Assembly: GCA_036245525.1 (NCBI GenBank)
Contig: BTPG01000005.1
Coordinates: forward strand, 128,727,299-128,791,298
Source of the DNA: Semisulcospira habei
Lineage: Eukaryota > Mollusca > Gastropoda > Semisulcospiridae
Reading direction: 5' to 3'
Length of the DNA stretch: 64,000 nucleotides
This document shows, piece by piece, positions 48,830 through 59,908 of the stretch. Position 1 is the first letter of the stretch. Each line of letters opens with the position of its first letter. The notes beneath the pieces are model-generated. The model searched no databases, was not told the origin of the DNA, and saw only the letters and a program-made list of their open reading frames with translations. The position numbers and the translations under genes are program-made.

Positions 48830-49155
48830 GATTTTTCTCTAAAATGTATTTTTTCGAAAAATACTTACCGATGGCATTACTACTAGGAATGGTTCGCTTA
48901 GCATACCAATTTTAGCCCCAAAAACTTGTATACATCACAACCGCGCAGGCGACTCTAGGGAGTCGTTACCAAGAGACCCTGAGTAGCCTCCCCTGCCTCC
49001 CTATCCGGTGGCGCGCTCACCGTTTCCCGTCAGGCTAGTCTGAGCCTTAGCTCCACTGCGGCAAGCGGGGTAGGAGGGTGGGACCTCTGAGTAATGCCAC
49101 CATTTATTTTCTCAAAATCTTTACCGATGGCATTACTACTAGGAAGAATGGTGAA
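48830..49155 (-). repeat. DIRS-6 3' inverted terminal repeat and shortened ICR
   Basis: gatttttctctaaaatgtat, cttaccgatggcattactac, ccaattttagccccaaaaac, acatcacaaccgcgcaggcg. The ICR at 49087-49150 has lost its middle: taatgccaccatttattttc goes straight to the right-end half. Confidence 0.83.
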
Positions 49156-49259
49156 AAGGAGGCGGGTGCCGCATTTTTGGTACAGCCTAAGCGCCTCTGT
49201 GAGAAACGATCGAGGCCCCTCCCTACGCGCCCAGTCCCGACAATTATAGCTAGGCGTTA

Positions 49260-49789
49260 CCTATGGCGCCTGTGGCGCTGGGAGGGAGCGTTGCGCCACC
49301 GAGACGTCCCCCACTAGGGCGAGGTTGTCACGCTGGCCGGATAGATCTCGCAGGTAAAAGCGGGCGACGGTAGACTCAGCCTGCCTGCCAACCCATGGCC
49401 GCCACAATGTCCCTCATAGCGCAGTTTCGGTCATAGGCGATGCTCGCTGCCACTGCTCTGACTTTGTGTGCCCAGATGCGCATCGTCCTGGCCTGCTCTG
49501 GGGAGAGCTCTTTGCATGCCGACCGGATGACCCAGCATAGCCAGGAGGAGATCGTCTGCACCGAGATGTCTTGTCTACCTGGAGCCAAGGGCAGGAAAAA
49601 GTGTGAGCGCCCTTGTCTTAGTGGCTTAATTCTGCGCAGGTATACTTTAAGCGCCCAGACCGGGTCCTGTAGACGGACTCCCAGGACTGGTCCGTTGCCC
49701 TGAGCGGACGGACAGTCAATGCTTGAGGCGCGGATGCTGGTAGGTAGTTCTTGGCCAGAAACGTAGGGTCGGTGAGAAGCTGCACCGAG
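49260..49789 (-). pseudogene. DIRS-6 tyrosine recombinase, C-terminal half only
   Basis: Minus-strand pieces: QDISVQTISSWLCWVIRSAC, WAHKVRAVAASIAYDRNCAM (His/Arg motif), VAAMGWQAG, and a shifted frame with the Tyr motif region near 49360-49330. The sequence stops at the counterpart of SVQLLTDPTFLA, where LINE A begins. Confidence 0.78.
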
Positions 49790-50006
49790 TTAGTTATTTG
49801 GGTTTAACGCCGAGCAGGCAGCTAAGGCCATCTCACGGTGGGAAGGGTAAAAATCTGGTCAGCCAGACTAAAAGAAAGGTCATAAGACATGATGTAAATA
49901 TACCTTAAAAATATGTCAGGCTAAAATGTCGCACAGGTCTTTAAAGAAAACGTCGAAAGACTCTCAAAAAGGTCAAAATAATAGAAACATCATAATCTAT
50001 AAACGC

Positions 50007-53000
50007 TCAAATCTTATGAAAAATATGGCACTCTCTCAGAAAACTGAAGATCTTGTCCGGGGGCACATCCCGGAACAAAACCTTCAAGGAGTCTGCCGTG
50101 AAATGTTTATACCTTGTGTCGATTAGATGAGCACAAGACAACAAAAAGTGTTGAACAGAGTACTGCTCATCGCAGGCATAACACCATGGACGCTCCTCCT
50201 GTTTAAGTAAATAAGAGTGTGTAACATACGTGTGGCCAATGTGGAGCCGAGCCAGGACAGTCTCCTCACGGCGGCTGCCGCAGCGATAAGGTAGACCGTC
50301 GGACAACTTAGGAAGGGCTTCATGCAGCTTGTTAGCTTCCTCTTTGTCCCACTCGGACTGCCACTCACGGGCTATGTACGCACTAGCCACATGTCTAAAA
50401 TCACTATAAACAGTCTGTGTGTCAGGGACAGGGTCATTGCGGGCATCGTTGGCAGCAGAATCTGCGATCCTGTTGCCTTCGATGCCCACATGCCCTGGCA
50501 TCCAAATAAAAATGATATCATAATATTCCTTCATCAAGTACGCGTGGAGCTCTCTGATCTGCACCAGCAGTGGGTGGTCATTTCTCGTGCCCTGAAGGGC
50601 CTGCAGGGCAGAAAGAGAGTCAGACAGAATCAGGAAGTTCCTTTCTCTAGATCGATAAGCATGCCTGAGTGCCAGCAGAACCGCCTGCAGTTCCACACTA
50701 AATACAGATGAGTGGTCTGGGAGGCGGTGCTTAAATGGGCGTCTAGGATGGCGAGAGGACACTGCGGCCGCAGCCACTCTCCCATCCTCAGACTTTGACC
50801 CATCGGTATAGATGCGACAATAGCCAGGAAAAATTGAAAGCAGTTCATTGAGGCTCTGTTGGTATATGGCTGGTGGAGTAGAGTCTTTCTTGTGGGCAGT
50901 CAAGTCCAGCAAGATGTCAGGAACTGGTAAGAGCCAGGGTGGAGTGATGTGTTGCAGAGATTCCGAAACTCTGTCCAGGTCCAATCCGGCCGCCTGCAGA
51001 TGAGGTCGGACACAGAAAGAAAGTGGACGGACAGCTCCCGGATGGGTATCGTAAATCTCTGCAAACGATGGTTTAAAAACACAATCATAGGCAGGATTTT
51101 CTGGATGGGCCTTCAGTTTCAGAACGTAGCTGAGCATGAGGCGGATGCGGCGGAGCTTGAGAGAAGGCTCCCCTGCCTCAGCATACAGACTAGGAACTGG
51201 AGACGTCCTGAAGGCCCCAAGACATATCCGCAGACCCTGATGGTGAATTGTGTTCAGACGCTGTAGCACAGACTTGGAAGCTGAGCCATACACCACCGTA
51301 ATCCAGTTTGGACCGAACAAGGGCCCAGTACAGACGAAGTAAGACGGTACGGTCCGCACCCCAGTCAGTACGACCAACGACACGAAGAACGTCGAGAGCC
51401 TTCTGACAAGAGGTTCTAAGGTAATTAATATGGTTGCGGAAGATAAGTCTTGTCAAAAATGACCCCCAGAAACTTTGCCTCCTCGGCCACCTTAATCAGC
51501 ACTCCAGCAATGCTCAGGTTAGGTTCTGGAAAAAATTTCGTCTGGTTAGTAAAATGCACACAGACAGTCTTGGAGGGCGAGAACTTGAATCCATTGAGAG
51601 ACAACCACCGCTGGATGCGATCAACGCACAGCTGCAAGCGCCTCTCAAGGGACGCAAGTCCTCGACCACGTGCGCACAAAGCAAAGTCGTCAACAAACAA
51701 AGAGCATTCAGAATCATCCTTGACGGCCTTTACAATGTTATTAATTTTAATACTAAATAAAACAGGAGATAGAATGCTTCCCTGTGGGACACCCATCTCC
51801 TGTTTAAAGAAGTCGGAGAGGGGGGAGCCCACACAGACACAGAACGACCAATTAGTCAAAAAATTGTGAATAAAAACGGGCAGGTGCCCTTTAAAAACCA
51901 TGTCCAACAAGTCAGACAGTATGCCATACTTCCAGGTAGTGTCATATGCCTTCTCCAGATCAACGAAAATTGCATAGACATGCTGCTTGTTGACAAAAGC
52001 ATCTCGAATAAATGATTCAAAGCAGACTAAATGGTCAGTTGTACTATGGAAGCGCCGGAAACCGCACTGGAGGTCTGTGAGGAGACCCTGTGACTCAAGA
52101 TGCCACACCAGGCGGGCGTTGACCAGGCGCTCCATAGTTTTACATAAACATGATGTCAAAGCGATAGGCCAGTCAGTAGTTGCCCGGGTCGGAAGGATCC
52201 TTACCCGGCTTGGGGATCGGTACAACCACAGCCTGGCGCCAAGACGGCGGGAAATTACCAGTTCTCCAGATATGGTTAAAGGCCTTGAGAAGTACAAGGA
52301 GTGACCTCTCAGGCAGATGCGTTAGGAATTGATAGTGGATGGTATCTAGGCCAGCAGCAGAGTCATTACATTTCTGCAAGGCTTGCTGCAATTCTGATAA
52401 TGTAAAAGGGGCATTATAGTCTTCTGAGTTATTGGACTTAAAATCACAAATACGAGACTCTCGCTTCTCCTTCTGTCTCTGGAAGAAGGGTAAATAATGC
52501 TCTGTTGAATTATGGGCAATGGTGGAGGCAAGCAAATTGGCCACAGCTTTTTTATCTGTGACCAAGCTGGCACCATCTCTAAGATGGCCGACAGAAGCCG
52601 AGCCACCCCTGCCCCTAATTCCTCGAACAGCCCTCCATACTTTCTGGGACGGAGTCCGAGAAGTTAAAGATGAGACGAAGCGTCTCCAGGAAGCACGGCG
52701 TTCACGTTTAAAATGTAACGGGCTTTCGCCCTCTGTCTTTTAAAGGTTAAAATATTCACTTGCGACGGAGTACGGAAAGCACGTCGCTGAGCAGATTTGC
52801 GCGCTTTTTGGGCCTTGCGGCACTCCTCATTCAACCATGGTACTCTCGGCTTCCGAGGGACTGATGCGGAAGATTTAGGGATTGTTTCACCCGCTACGTC
52901 TAACAAAATAGTAGTAAAAGAAGAAACAGGTTCTTCAGCTGACATGACCACCTCCTCTGTAATACGAGACTGACAGAGGGAGGCGAACAGAGGCCAGTTA

Positions 53001-53660
53001 GCTTTCTTGAGATTCCAGCGCCCCACCGGCGGATCCTCCTCACAGCTGACCGATGACTGGACTACTGGGAAGTGGTCACTACCACACAGGTCATCGTGAA
53101 CCTTCCAGTCAAAGTCCAGCATGAGAGAAGGATCACACACAGTGAGGTCTAGAACAGAACTAGATCCTGAACCTGAGTTAGAGTATGTAGGTGAGCCATC
53201 ATTAAAGACACATAGGTTGAGTTGAGAAAAAACATCTTCTAACATCTGACCTCTGCCATCATAGTGGTCACTACCCCAAAGGTGAGCGTGACCGTTAAAA
53301 TCCCCCATGAGAATAAAGGGAGGGGGCAGTTGATCTACTAAATTAAAAAAATCATTACTAAAGACCCGCAAGGATGGTGGCAGGTAAATACTGCATATGG
53401 TTAAGGTCTTCTTCAAGGTAACCCGAGCTGCGACAGCCTGAAGACAGGTGTCGATGCTAACGGGGCTACATAAAATTTGGCTACTAATGAGAAGAGCCTT
53501 TATGTATAACGTTAAAACCATTAAAGGACACAGGGTCAGAAGTCTTCAGGTAAGTCTCCTGAAGAGATATTACTGAGGGGTTATAGCACTTGACTAAAAG
53601 ACGTAATTCCTCAAAGTTAGCTTGAAAACCACGACAATTCCACTGAAGCAGAGAGTCCAT
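50007..53660 (-). pseudogene. LINE A ORF2 (endonuclease-RT-RNase H), frameshifted
   Basis: It is closely similar to LINE B ORF2 throughout, but in at least four frames. The endonuclease core is at 53521-52664 (ILMGDFNGHAHLWGSDHYDG). RT is in 52565-52173 (WRQAVVVPIPKPGKDPSDPG) and 52297-51425 (FVDDFALCARG, MGVPQGSILSPVLFSIKINN). RNase H and tail are in 51383-50007 (YTDGSKSEDGRVAAAAVSS, MPGHVGIEGNRIADSAAN). Near 53480-53500 a 32-bp segment present in LINE B is missing, between two gagcc words, which breaks the frame after residue ~60. Confidence 0.88.
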
Positions 53661-53669
53661 GATTATGTC

Positions 53670-54554
53670 TTATCTGGGGGTGCGGAGTTTTTCCCCCCGT
53701 TTTCCTTTGCCTTGGAAGGAGTTAAGGAGTTGGAGAAACAGAGGGGGGCCGGCTCCCGGGCATCCTCTGGTTCTTCGGAGATGAAGGGGGTGGAGCTGCC
53801 GCAGCATCGGCAACGACAACTTCCACTCCCTCCATCTGCTCCTCCAATGCAGCATATTTGTCTTGAAGGGGGACATCAGTGTTCCCCTTCTGGGCCCGTG
53901 CACACAGCGGTCCCATAGATTTCTTAGACTTCTGGTCCTGGGCAGCATTCCTGCCGCTAGAGTTAGCGGCCTTAGAAGGCTGACCTGAGCAAGAAGCCTT
54001 TGGAGTTGACAAACTAGCAGGTTTGGGTGGGGGCTGAGGCTTAGGGGCAGCAGAAGGCGGCGCCACCGGACCGGTAGTGTCCGACTTCTGCATTCCCTGG
54101 CTCCTCGTCACCACCGGAGGAGGGTTACTCTCCAGAGGTGAGGGGATCCGAGGCTCCGCCCCCAACCAAGAAGTTGGGGTTTGACAAAAGAAGTCACTGC
54201 AGCACTGAAAGTATACACAAAGTTGTTATTTGAGTTTGGCGCAGCCTCAGCTGCACCAGGGCCATCAACCAGTTTTTTTGCGTCCGCAAAGGACAGCCCC
54301 TTCTCCACACGCACATGCTGAATCCTGCACTCGGAGATCCAACGAGGGCACTTCTTGTTCGAAGCCATATGCGCCCCCTGGCAATTCACACACAGGGGGA
54401 TGGCTGTGCAGGACTCGGCAGAGTGTCCGGGCTTAGTGCAGCAGGCGCATAGAGCCTCTGCCTGGTGGCATGTCTTCTGCCCATGGCCATACTTTTGGCA
54501 CTTAAAGCACCGGAGGGGGAGAGGGACGTACTTTTTCACTTTTAGGGAGTAGTA
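53670..54554 (-). pseudogene. LINE A ORF1, 3' part (zinc knuckles and tail)
   Basis: From 54539: KKYVPLPLRCFKCQKYGHGQ, CACCTKPGHSAESC (the second knuckle) and CVNCQGAHMASNKKC, then a Pro-rich tail in shifted frames. It joins by removal of LINE B to the ORF1 start at 60591-61060. Confidence 0.85.
54544..54554. repeat. Target-site duplication of LINE B, left copy
   Basis: agggagtagta occurs here and at 60580-60590, bracketing LINE B. Confidence 0.88.
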
Positions 54555-54776
54555 GTTAGTTAGTTAGTTATTTGGGTTTAACGCCGAGCAGGCGACTAAG
54601 GCCATCTCACGGCGGGATGGGTAAAAATCTGGTCAGCCAGACTAAAAGCAAGGTCTTAAGACAAGATGTAAATATAGATTAAAAATCTCAGGCTAAAATG
54701 TCGCACGTCTTTAAAAGAAATGTCTACAGACTCTCAAAAAGGGCAAATAAAAAAGATTCACATAGTCTATGAATGC

Positions 54777-57700
54777 TCAAATCTTGTTAAAAATATTGCA
54801 TGCTCGCAAGAAATTGAAGATTTTGTCCGGGGGAACATCCCGGAACAAAACCTTCAAGGAGTCTGCTGTAAAGTGTTTATATCTGGTGTCAATTAGGTCA
54901 GCACAATACAGCAAAAAGTGTCGAACAGAAAACTGCTCATCACAGGCAAAACACCATGGACGCTCATCCTGTTTAAGTAAGTAAGAGTGCGTAACATACG
55001 TGTGCCCGATGTGGAGCCGAGCAAGGACAGTCTCCTCACGGCGGCTGCCGCAGCGGAAAGGTAGACTGTCAGACAACTTAGGAAGAGCTTCATGAAGCTT
55101 GTTCCCTTCCTCTTTGTCCCACTCGGACTGCCACTCACGGGCTATGTACGCACTAATCACAGGTTTAAAATCACTATAGACAGTCTGTGTGTCAGGGACA
55201 GGGTCACTGCGGGCACTGTTGGCAGCAGAATCTGCGATTCTGTTGCCTTCGATGCCCACATGGCCTGGGACCCAAATAAAAATGATGTCATAATATTCCT
55301 TCATCAAGTCTGCGTAAAGCTCTCTAATCTGCACCAGCAGTAGATGGTCTGTTCGCGCGCCCTGAAGGGCCTGCAGGGCAGAAAGAGAGTCAGACAGAAT
55401 CAGGAAGTTCCTTTCCCGAGACTGATAGGCATGCTTGAGTGCCAGCAGAATTGCCTGCAGTTCTGCACTAAATACAGAGGAATGGTCAGGGAGACGGAGC
55501 TTAAATGGGCGTTTAGGATGGCGAGAGGACACTGCAGCCGCAGCCACCCTCCCATCCTCAGACTTGGACCCATCCGTATAAAGACGACAATAGCCAGGAA
55601 AAATTGAAAGGAGTTCAATGAGGCTCTGTTGGTATATGGCTGGTGGAGTACAATCCTTCTTGTGGGCGGTCAAGTCCAGCAAGATGTCAGGAACTGGTAG
55701 TAGCCAGGGTGGAGTGACGTGTTGCAGAGATTCCGAAACTTTGTCCAGGTCCACTCCGGCCGCCTGCAGATGAGGTCGGACACGGAAGGAAAGTGGACAG
55801 ACCGCTCCCGGATGGGCATCATAAATCTCTGCAAACGACGGGTTAAAAACACAATCATAGGCAGGATTTTCTGGATGGGCCTTCAGCTTCAGAACGTAGC
55901 TGAGCATGAGGCGGATGCGGCGGAGCCCGAGAGAAGGCTCCCCTGCCTCTGCATACAGACTAGGAACTGGAGATGTCCTGAAGGCTCCCAGACATATGCG
56001 CAGACCTTGATGGTGAATTGTGTTCAGACGCTGTAGAACAGACTTTGAAGCCGAGCCATATACCACAGAGCCGTAATCCAGTTTGGACCGAACAAGGGCC
56101 CGGTACAGTCGAAGTAAGACAATGCGGTCTGCACCCCAGTCAGTACGACCAACGACACGAAGAATGTCGAGGGCCTTCTGACAAGAGGTTCTAAGGTAGG
56201 TAACATGGTTGCAGAAGGTCAATCTTTTGTCAAAGATGACCCCCAGAAACTTTGCCTCTTCGGCCACCTGAATTGGCACTCCAGCAATGCTCAGGGTAGG
56301 TTTTGGAAAAAATTTCGTCTGGTTAGTAAAATGCACACAGATTGTCTTGGAGGGCGAGAACCTGAATCCGTTGAGAGACACCCACCCCTGGATGCGATCA
56401 ACGCACAGCTGCAAGCGCCTCTCAAGGGACGCAAGTCCTCGACCTCGTGCACACAAAGCAAAGTCGTCCACAAACAAAGAGCATTCAGAATCATCCTTGA
56501 CGGCCTTTACAATGTTATTTATTTTAATGCTAAATAAAACAGGAGATAGAATGCTGCCCTGCGGGACACCCATCTCCTGTTCAAAGGAGTCGGAGAGGGT
56601 GGAGCCCACACGGACATGGAACGACCTGTTAGACAAAAAATTGTGAATAAAAACAGGCAGGTGCCCTTTAAAACCCATGTCCGACAAATCAGACATTATA
56701 CCATACTTCCAGGTAGTGTCATATGCCTTTTCAAGATCGAAGAAAATTGCATAGACATGCTGCTTGTTGACAAAAGCATCTCGAATAAAAGACTCAAAGC
56801 GAACTAGATGGTCAGTTGTACTACGGAAGCGCCGGAAACCGCACTGGAGGTCTGTGATGAGACCACGTGACTCAAGATGCCACACCAGTCGGGCGTTGAC
56901 CAAGCGTTCCATAGTCTTACATAAACATGATGTCAAAGCTATTGGCCGGTAGTTGCCCGGGTCGGAAGGATCCTTACCCGGCTTGGGGATTGGCACAACC
57001 ACAGCCTGGCGCCAAGATGGCGGAAAACGACCAGTTATCCAGATATGGTTAAAGGCCTTGAGAAGTACAAGGAGTGAATCCTCAGGCAGATGAGTTAGGA
57101 GCTGATAATGGATGGTATCTAATCCAGCAGCAGAGTCAGTACATTTCTGCATGGCTTGCTGCAATTCTGAAAACGTAAAGGGGGCATTATAGTCTTCCGA
57201 GTTATCTGATATAAAATCACAAGCATAAGATTCTCGCTTCTCCTTCTCTCTCTGGAAGAAAGGTGAATAATGCTCTGTTGAAGAATTATGGGCAATGGTG
57301 GAGGCAAGCAAATTGGCCACAGCCTCTTTATCTGTGACCAAACTGGCACCATCTTTAAGATGGCCGACAGAAGCCGAGCCACCCCTGCCCCTAATTCTTC
57401 GAACAGCCTTCCAGACTTTTTGGGACGGAGTCCTAGAAGTTAAAGATGAGACGAAGCGTCTCCAGGAAGCACGGCGTTCGCGTTTAAAAATGTAACGGGC
57501 TTTCGCCCGCTGTCTTTTAAATGTAAAAATATTTGCTTGCGACGGATTACGAAAAGCACGTCGCTGAGCAGATTTGCGTATTTTTTGGGCCTTGCGGCAC
57601 TCTTCATTGAACCATGGTACTCTCGGCTTCCGAGGGACTGATGTAGAAGTTCTAGGGATGGTTTTACCTGCTACGTCCAACAAAATCAAAGTAAAACAAG

Positions 57701-58469
57701 AAACAGGTTCTTCAGCTGACATGACCACCTCCTCTGTAAGACGAGACTGACAGAGGGAGGCGAACAGAGGCCAGTTAGCTTTCTTGAGATTCCAGCGCCC
57801 CACCGGCGAATCCTCCTCACAGCTGACCGATGACAGAACTACTGGGAAGTGGTCACTACCACACAGGTCGTCGTGAACCTTCCAGTCAAAGTCCAGCATG
57901 AGAGAAGGATCACACACAGTGAGGTCTAGAACAGAACTAGATCCTGAACCTGAGTTAGAGTATGTAGGTGAGCCATCGTTAAAGACACATAGGTTAAGTT
58001 GAGAAAAAACATCTTCTAACATCTGACCTCTGCCATCATAGTGGTCACTGCCCCAAAGGTGAGCGTGACCGTTAAAATCCCCCATGAGAATAAAGGGAGG
58101 GGACAGTTGATCTACTAAGTTAAAAATATCATTGCTACTGACCCGCAGTGATGGTGGCAGGTAAATACTGCATACGGTTATGGTCTTCTTCAAGGTAACC
58201 CGAGCTGCGACAGCCTGAAGACAGGTGTCGATGCTAACGGGGCTACATAAAATTTGGCTACTAATGAGAAGAGCCGCTCCACCCGAGCGCCTCTCCGAAT
58301 CAGAGCCTTTGTGTATAACGTTAAAACCATTAAAGGATACATGGTCAGAAGTCTTCAGGTAAGTCTCCTGAAGAGATATTACTGAGGGGTTATAGAACTT
58401 GACTAAAAGACGTAATTCCTCAAAGTTAGCTTGAAAACCACGACAATTCCACTGAAGCATAGAGTACAT
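54777..58469 (-). CDS. LINE B ORF2: endonuclease-reverse transcriptase-RNase H
   Basis: It has 1230 codons. The N-terminal apurinic endonuclease-like domain (about 1-220) shows QWNCRG, SLQETYL, ILMGDFNGHAHLWGSD and SDHFPVV. RT (about 470-760) shows PIPKPGKDPSDPGNYRPIAL, FFDLEKAYDTTW, GVPQGSILSPVLFSIKINN and catalytic FVDDF. RNase H (about 963-1085) shows YTDGSKSEDGR, FSAELQAILLALK, ILSDSLSALQAL and WVPGHVGIEGNRIAD. The C-terminus has a CxxC-x-H-x-C knuckle at about 1173-1190 (CFACDEQFSVRHFLLYC). The EN-RT-RNase H order is that of the I/Nimbus group. It nicks the target and reverse transcribes the RNA in place. Its ATG lies 2 nt after the ORF1 stop (TAATCATG). Confidence 0.95.
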   Translation of the reverse strand: MYSMLQWNCRGFQANFEELRLLVKFYNPSVISLQETYLKTSDHVSFNGFNVIHKGSDSERRSGGAALLISSQILCSPVSIDTCLQAVAARVTLKKTITVCSIYLPPSLRVSSNDIFNLVDQLSPPFILMGDFNGHAHLWGSDHYDGRGQMLEDVFSQLNLCVFNDGSPTYSNSGSGSSSVLDLTVCDPSLMLDFDWKVHDDLCGSDHFPVVLSSVSCEEDSPVGRWNLKKANWPLFASLCQSRLTEEVVMSAEEPVSCFTLILLDVAGKTIPRTSTSVPRKPRVPWFNEECRKAQKIRKSAQRRAFRNPSQANIFTFKRQRAKARYIFKRERRASWRRFVSSLTSRTPSQKVWKAVRRIRGRGGSASVGHLKDGASLVTDKEAVANLLASTIAHNSSTEHYSPFFQREKEKRESYACDFISDNSEDYNAPFTFSELQQAMQKCTDSAAGLDTIHYQLLTHLPEDSLLVLLKAFNHIWITGRFPPSWRQAVVVPIPKPGKDPSDPGNYRPIALTSCLCKTMERLVNARLVWHLESRGLITDLQCGFRRFRSTTDHLVRFESFIRDAFVNKQHVYAIFFDLEKAYDTTWKYGIMSDLSDMGFKGHLPVFIHNFLSNRSFHVRVGSTLSDSFEQEMGVPQGSILSPVLFSIKINNIVKAVKDDSECSLFVDDFALCARGRGLASLERRLQLCVDRIQGWVSLNGFRFSPSKTICVHFTNQTKFFPKPTLSIAGVPIQVAEEAKFLGVIFDKRLTFCNHVTYLRTSCQKALDILRVVGRTDWGADRIVLLRLYRALVRSKLDYGSVVYGSASKSVLQRLNTIHHQGLRICLGAFRTSPVPSLYAEAGEPSLGLRRIRLMLSYVLKLKAHPENPAYDCVFNPSFAEIYDAHPGAVCPLSFRVRPHLQAAGVDLDKVSESLQHVTPPWLLPVPDILLDLTAHKKDCTPPAIYQQSLIELLSIFPGYCRLYTDGSKSEDGRVAAAAVSSRHPKRPFKLRLPDHSSVFSAELQAILLALKHAYQSRERNFLILSDSLSALQALQGARTDHLLLVQIRELYADLMKEYYDIIFIWVPGHVGIEGNRIADSAANSARSDPVPDTQTVYSDFKPVISAYIAREWQSEWDKEEGNKLHEALPKLSDSLPFRCGSRREETVLARLHIGHTYVTHSYLLKQDERPWCFACDEQFSVRHFLLYCADLIDTRYKHFTADSLKVLFRDVPPDKIFNFLRACNIFNKI

Positions 58470-58471
58470 GA

Positions 58472-59908
58472 TTATGTCTTATCTGGGGGTGAAGAGTTTT
58501 TCCACCCTTTTTCCTTTACCTTGGAAGGAGTTGAAACAGAGGGGGGCCGGCTCCCGGGCCTCCTCTGGTTCTTCGGAGATGAAGGGGGTGGAGCTGCCGC
58601 AAAATCAGCAACGACAACTTCCACTCCCTCCATCCGCTCCTCCAGAGCAGCATATTTGTTTTGAAGGGGGACATCAGTGTTCCCCTTCTGGGCCCGTGCG
58701 CACAGCGGTCCCATAGATTTCTTAGACCCATGGTCCTGGGCAGCGTTCCTGCCGCTAGAGATAGCGGCCTTAGAAGGCTGACCAGAGCCAGAAGCCTTTG
58801 GAGTTGACTGACTAACAGGTTTGGGTGGGGGCTGAGGCTTAGGGGCAACAGAAGGCGGCACAACCGGACCGGCAGTGTCCGCCCTCTGCGTTCCTTGGCT
58901 CCTCGTCACCACCGGAGGAGGGTTACTCTCCAGGGGCGAGATGAGCCGAGGCTCCGCCCCCAACCAAGAAGTTGGGGTCTGACATGAAAAGTCTTTGGTG
59001 GGGCGCTTGCCTGCCACCGCTGCACTGAAAGTATATACTGAGGTGTTAGAGGTTGGGGCAGCCGCAGCTGCACCAGAGCCTTCAACCAGTTTTTTGGCAT
59101 CTAGAAAGGACAGTCCCTTCTCCACACGCACCTGCTGAATCTTGCACTCGGATATCCAACGAGGGCATGTCTTATCCGAAGCCATATGCGCCCCCTGGCA
59201 ATTCACACACAGGGGGGTGGCTGTGCAGGACTCAGCAGAGTGTCCGGGCTTAGTGCAACGGGCGCATGAAGCCTCTGCCTGACGGCATGTCTTCTGCCCA
59301 TGGCCATACTTTTGGCACTTAAAGCACCGGAGGGGGAGAGGGACGTACTTTTTCACTCTCAGGGAGTAGTAACCTCCCCAGATGGTAGTAGGAGGGGTGG
59401 GGGTGCCAAACGTCAGGATGATGGTAGGGAGACGGATCTCCCCACCACCTCGCTTGGAAGCGAAGCGCCTGACGTAAGTCACCCCCTGAGACTTAAGGTT
59501 CCGTACAAGGTCATCTTCCGACAGTTCTGCCAAAGCTTGATCTTTGATTACGCCTCTTGACGAATTCATAGTCTTGTGGGGTGTGACCTCCACCGGAGTC
59601 TCTCCGATGGAAGAGAGCCTCAGTAGCCCACTGGAGTGTGCCCAGGTACGGCACTCCACCAGCAAGTCACCAGACCTGAGGCGCTGGGCGTCAGGCCTGC
59701 CAACACGGCTCCGGAGGGTCTCCCCCACCAGAAAAGGATGCAGCTTGGTAACTGGTTTCTCCTTTACCTTGCTATGGACAATGAGGAAGCGAGGCCATAC
59801 GGCCGACGCCTGAGGCGTCGCTTCCTCACAGTCCGAGTCACTGTCATTTTCAATGTTGGTGGCTATGTGCCGCTTCTGTGCAAGTTTGGGTTTTTTTGTT
59901 TTTTCCAT
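58472..59908 (-). CDS. LINE B ORF1: nucleic-acid-binding Gag-like protein
   Basis: It has 478 codons. An N-terminal acidic, basic stretch (RHIATNIENDSDSDCEE) is followed by an RRM-like region typical of jockey/I ORF1 proteins (VECRTWAHSSGLLRLSSIGE, TPHKTMNSSRGVIKDQALAE, LVRNLKSQGVTYVRRF). Three CCHC-type knuckles follow (CFKCQKYGHGQKTC, CARCTKPGHSAESC, CVNCQGAHMASDKTC), then a Pro/Ser-rich tail. It should coat the LINE RNA in the ribonucleoprotein. The start at 59908 (MEKTKKPKLAQK) is the first Met and is preceded by a stop-rich leader. Confidence 0.93.
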   Translation of the reverse strand: MEKTKKPKLAQKRHIATNIENDSDSDCEEATPQASAVWPRFLIVHSKVKEKPVTKLHPFLVGETLRSRVGRPDAQRLRSGDLLVECRTWAHSSGLLRLSSIGETPVEVTPHKTMNSSRGVIKDQALAELSEDDLVRNLKSQGVTYVRRFASKRGGGEIRLPTIILTFGTPTPPTTIWGGYYSLRVKKYVPLPLRCFKCQKYGHGQKTCRQAEASCARCTKPGHSAESCTATPLCVNCQGAHMASDKTCPRWISECKIQQVRVEKGLSFLDAKKLVEGSGAAAAAPTSNTSVYTFSAAVAGKRPTKDFSCQTPTSWLGAEPRLISPLESNPPPVVTRSQGTQRADTAGPVVPPSVAPKPQPPPKPVSQSTPKASGSGQPSKAAISSGRNAAQDHGSKKSMGPLCARAQKGNTDVPLQNKYAALEERMEGVEVVVADFAAAPPPSSPKNQRRPGSRPPSVSTPSKVKEKGWKNSSPPDKT

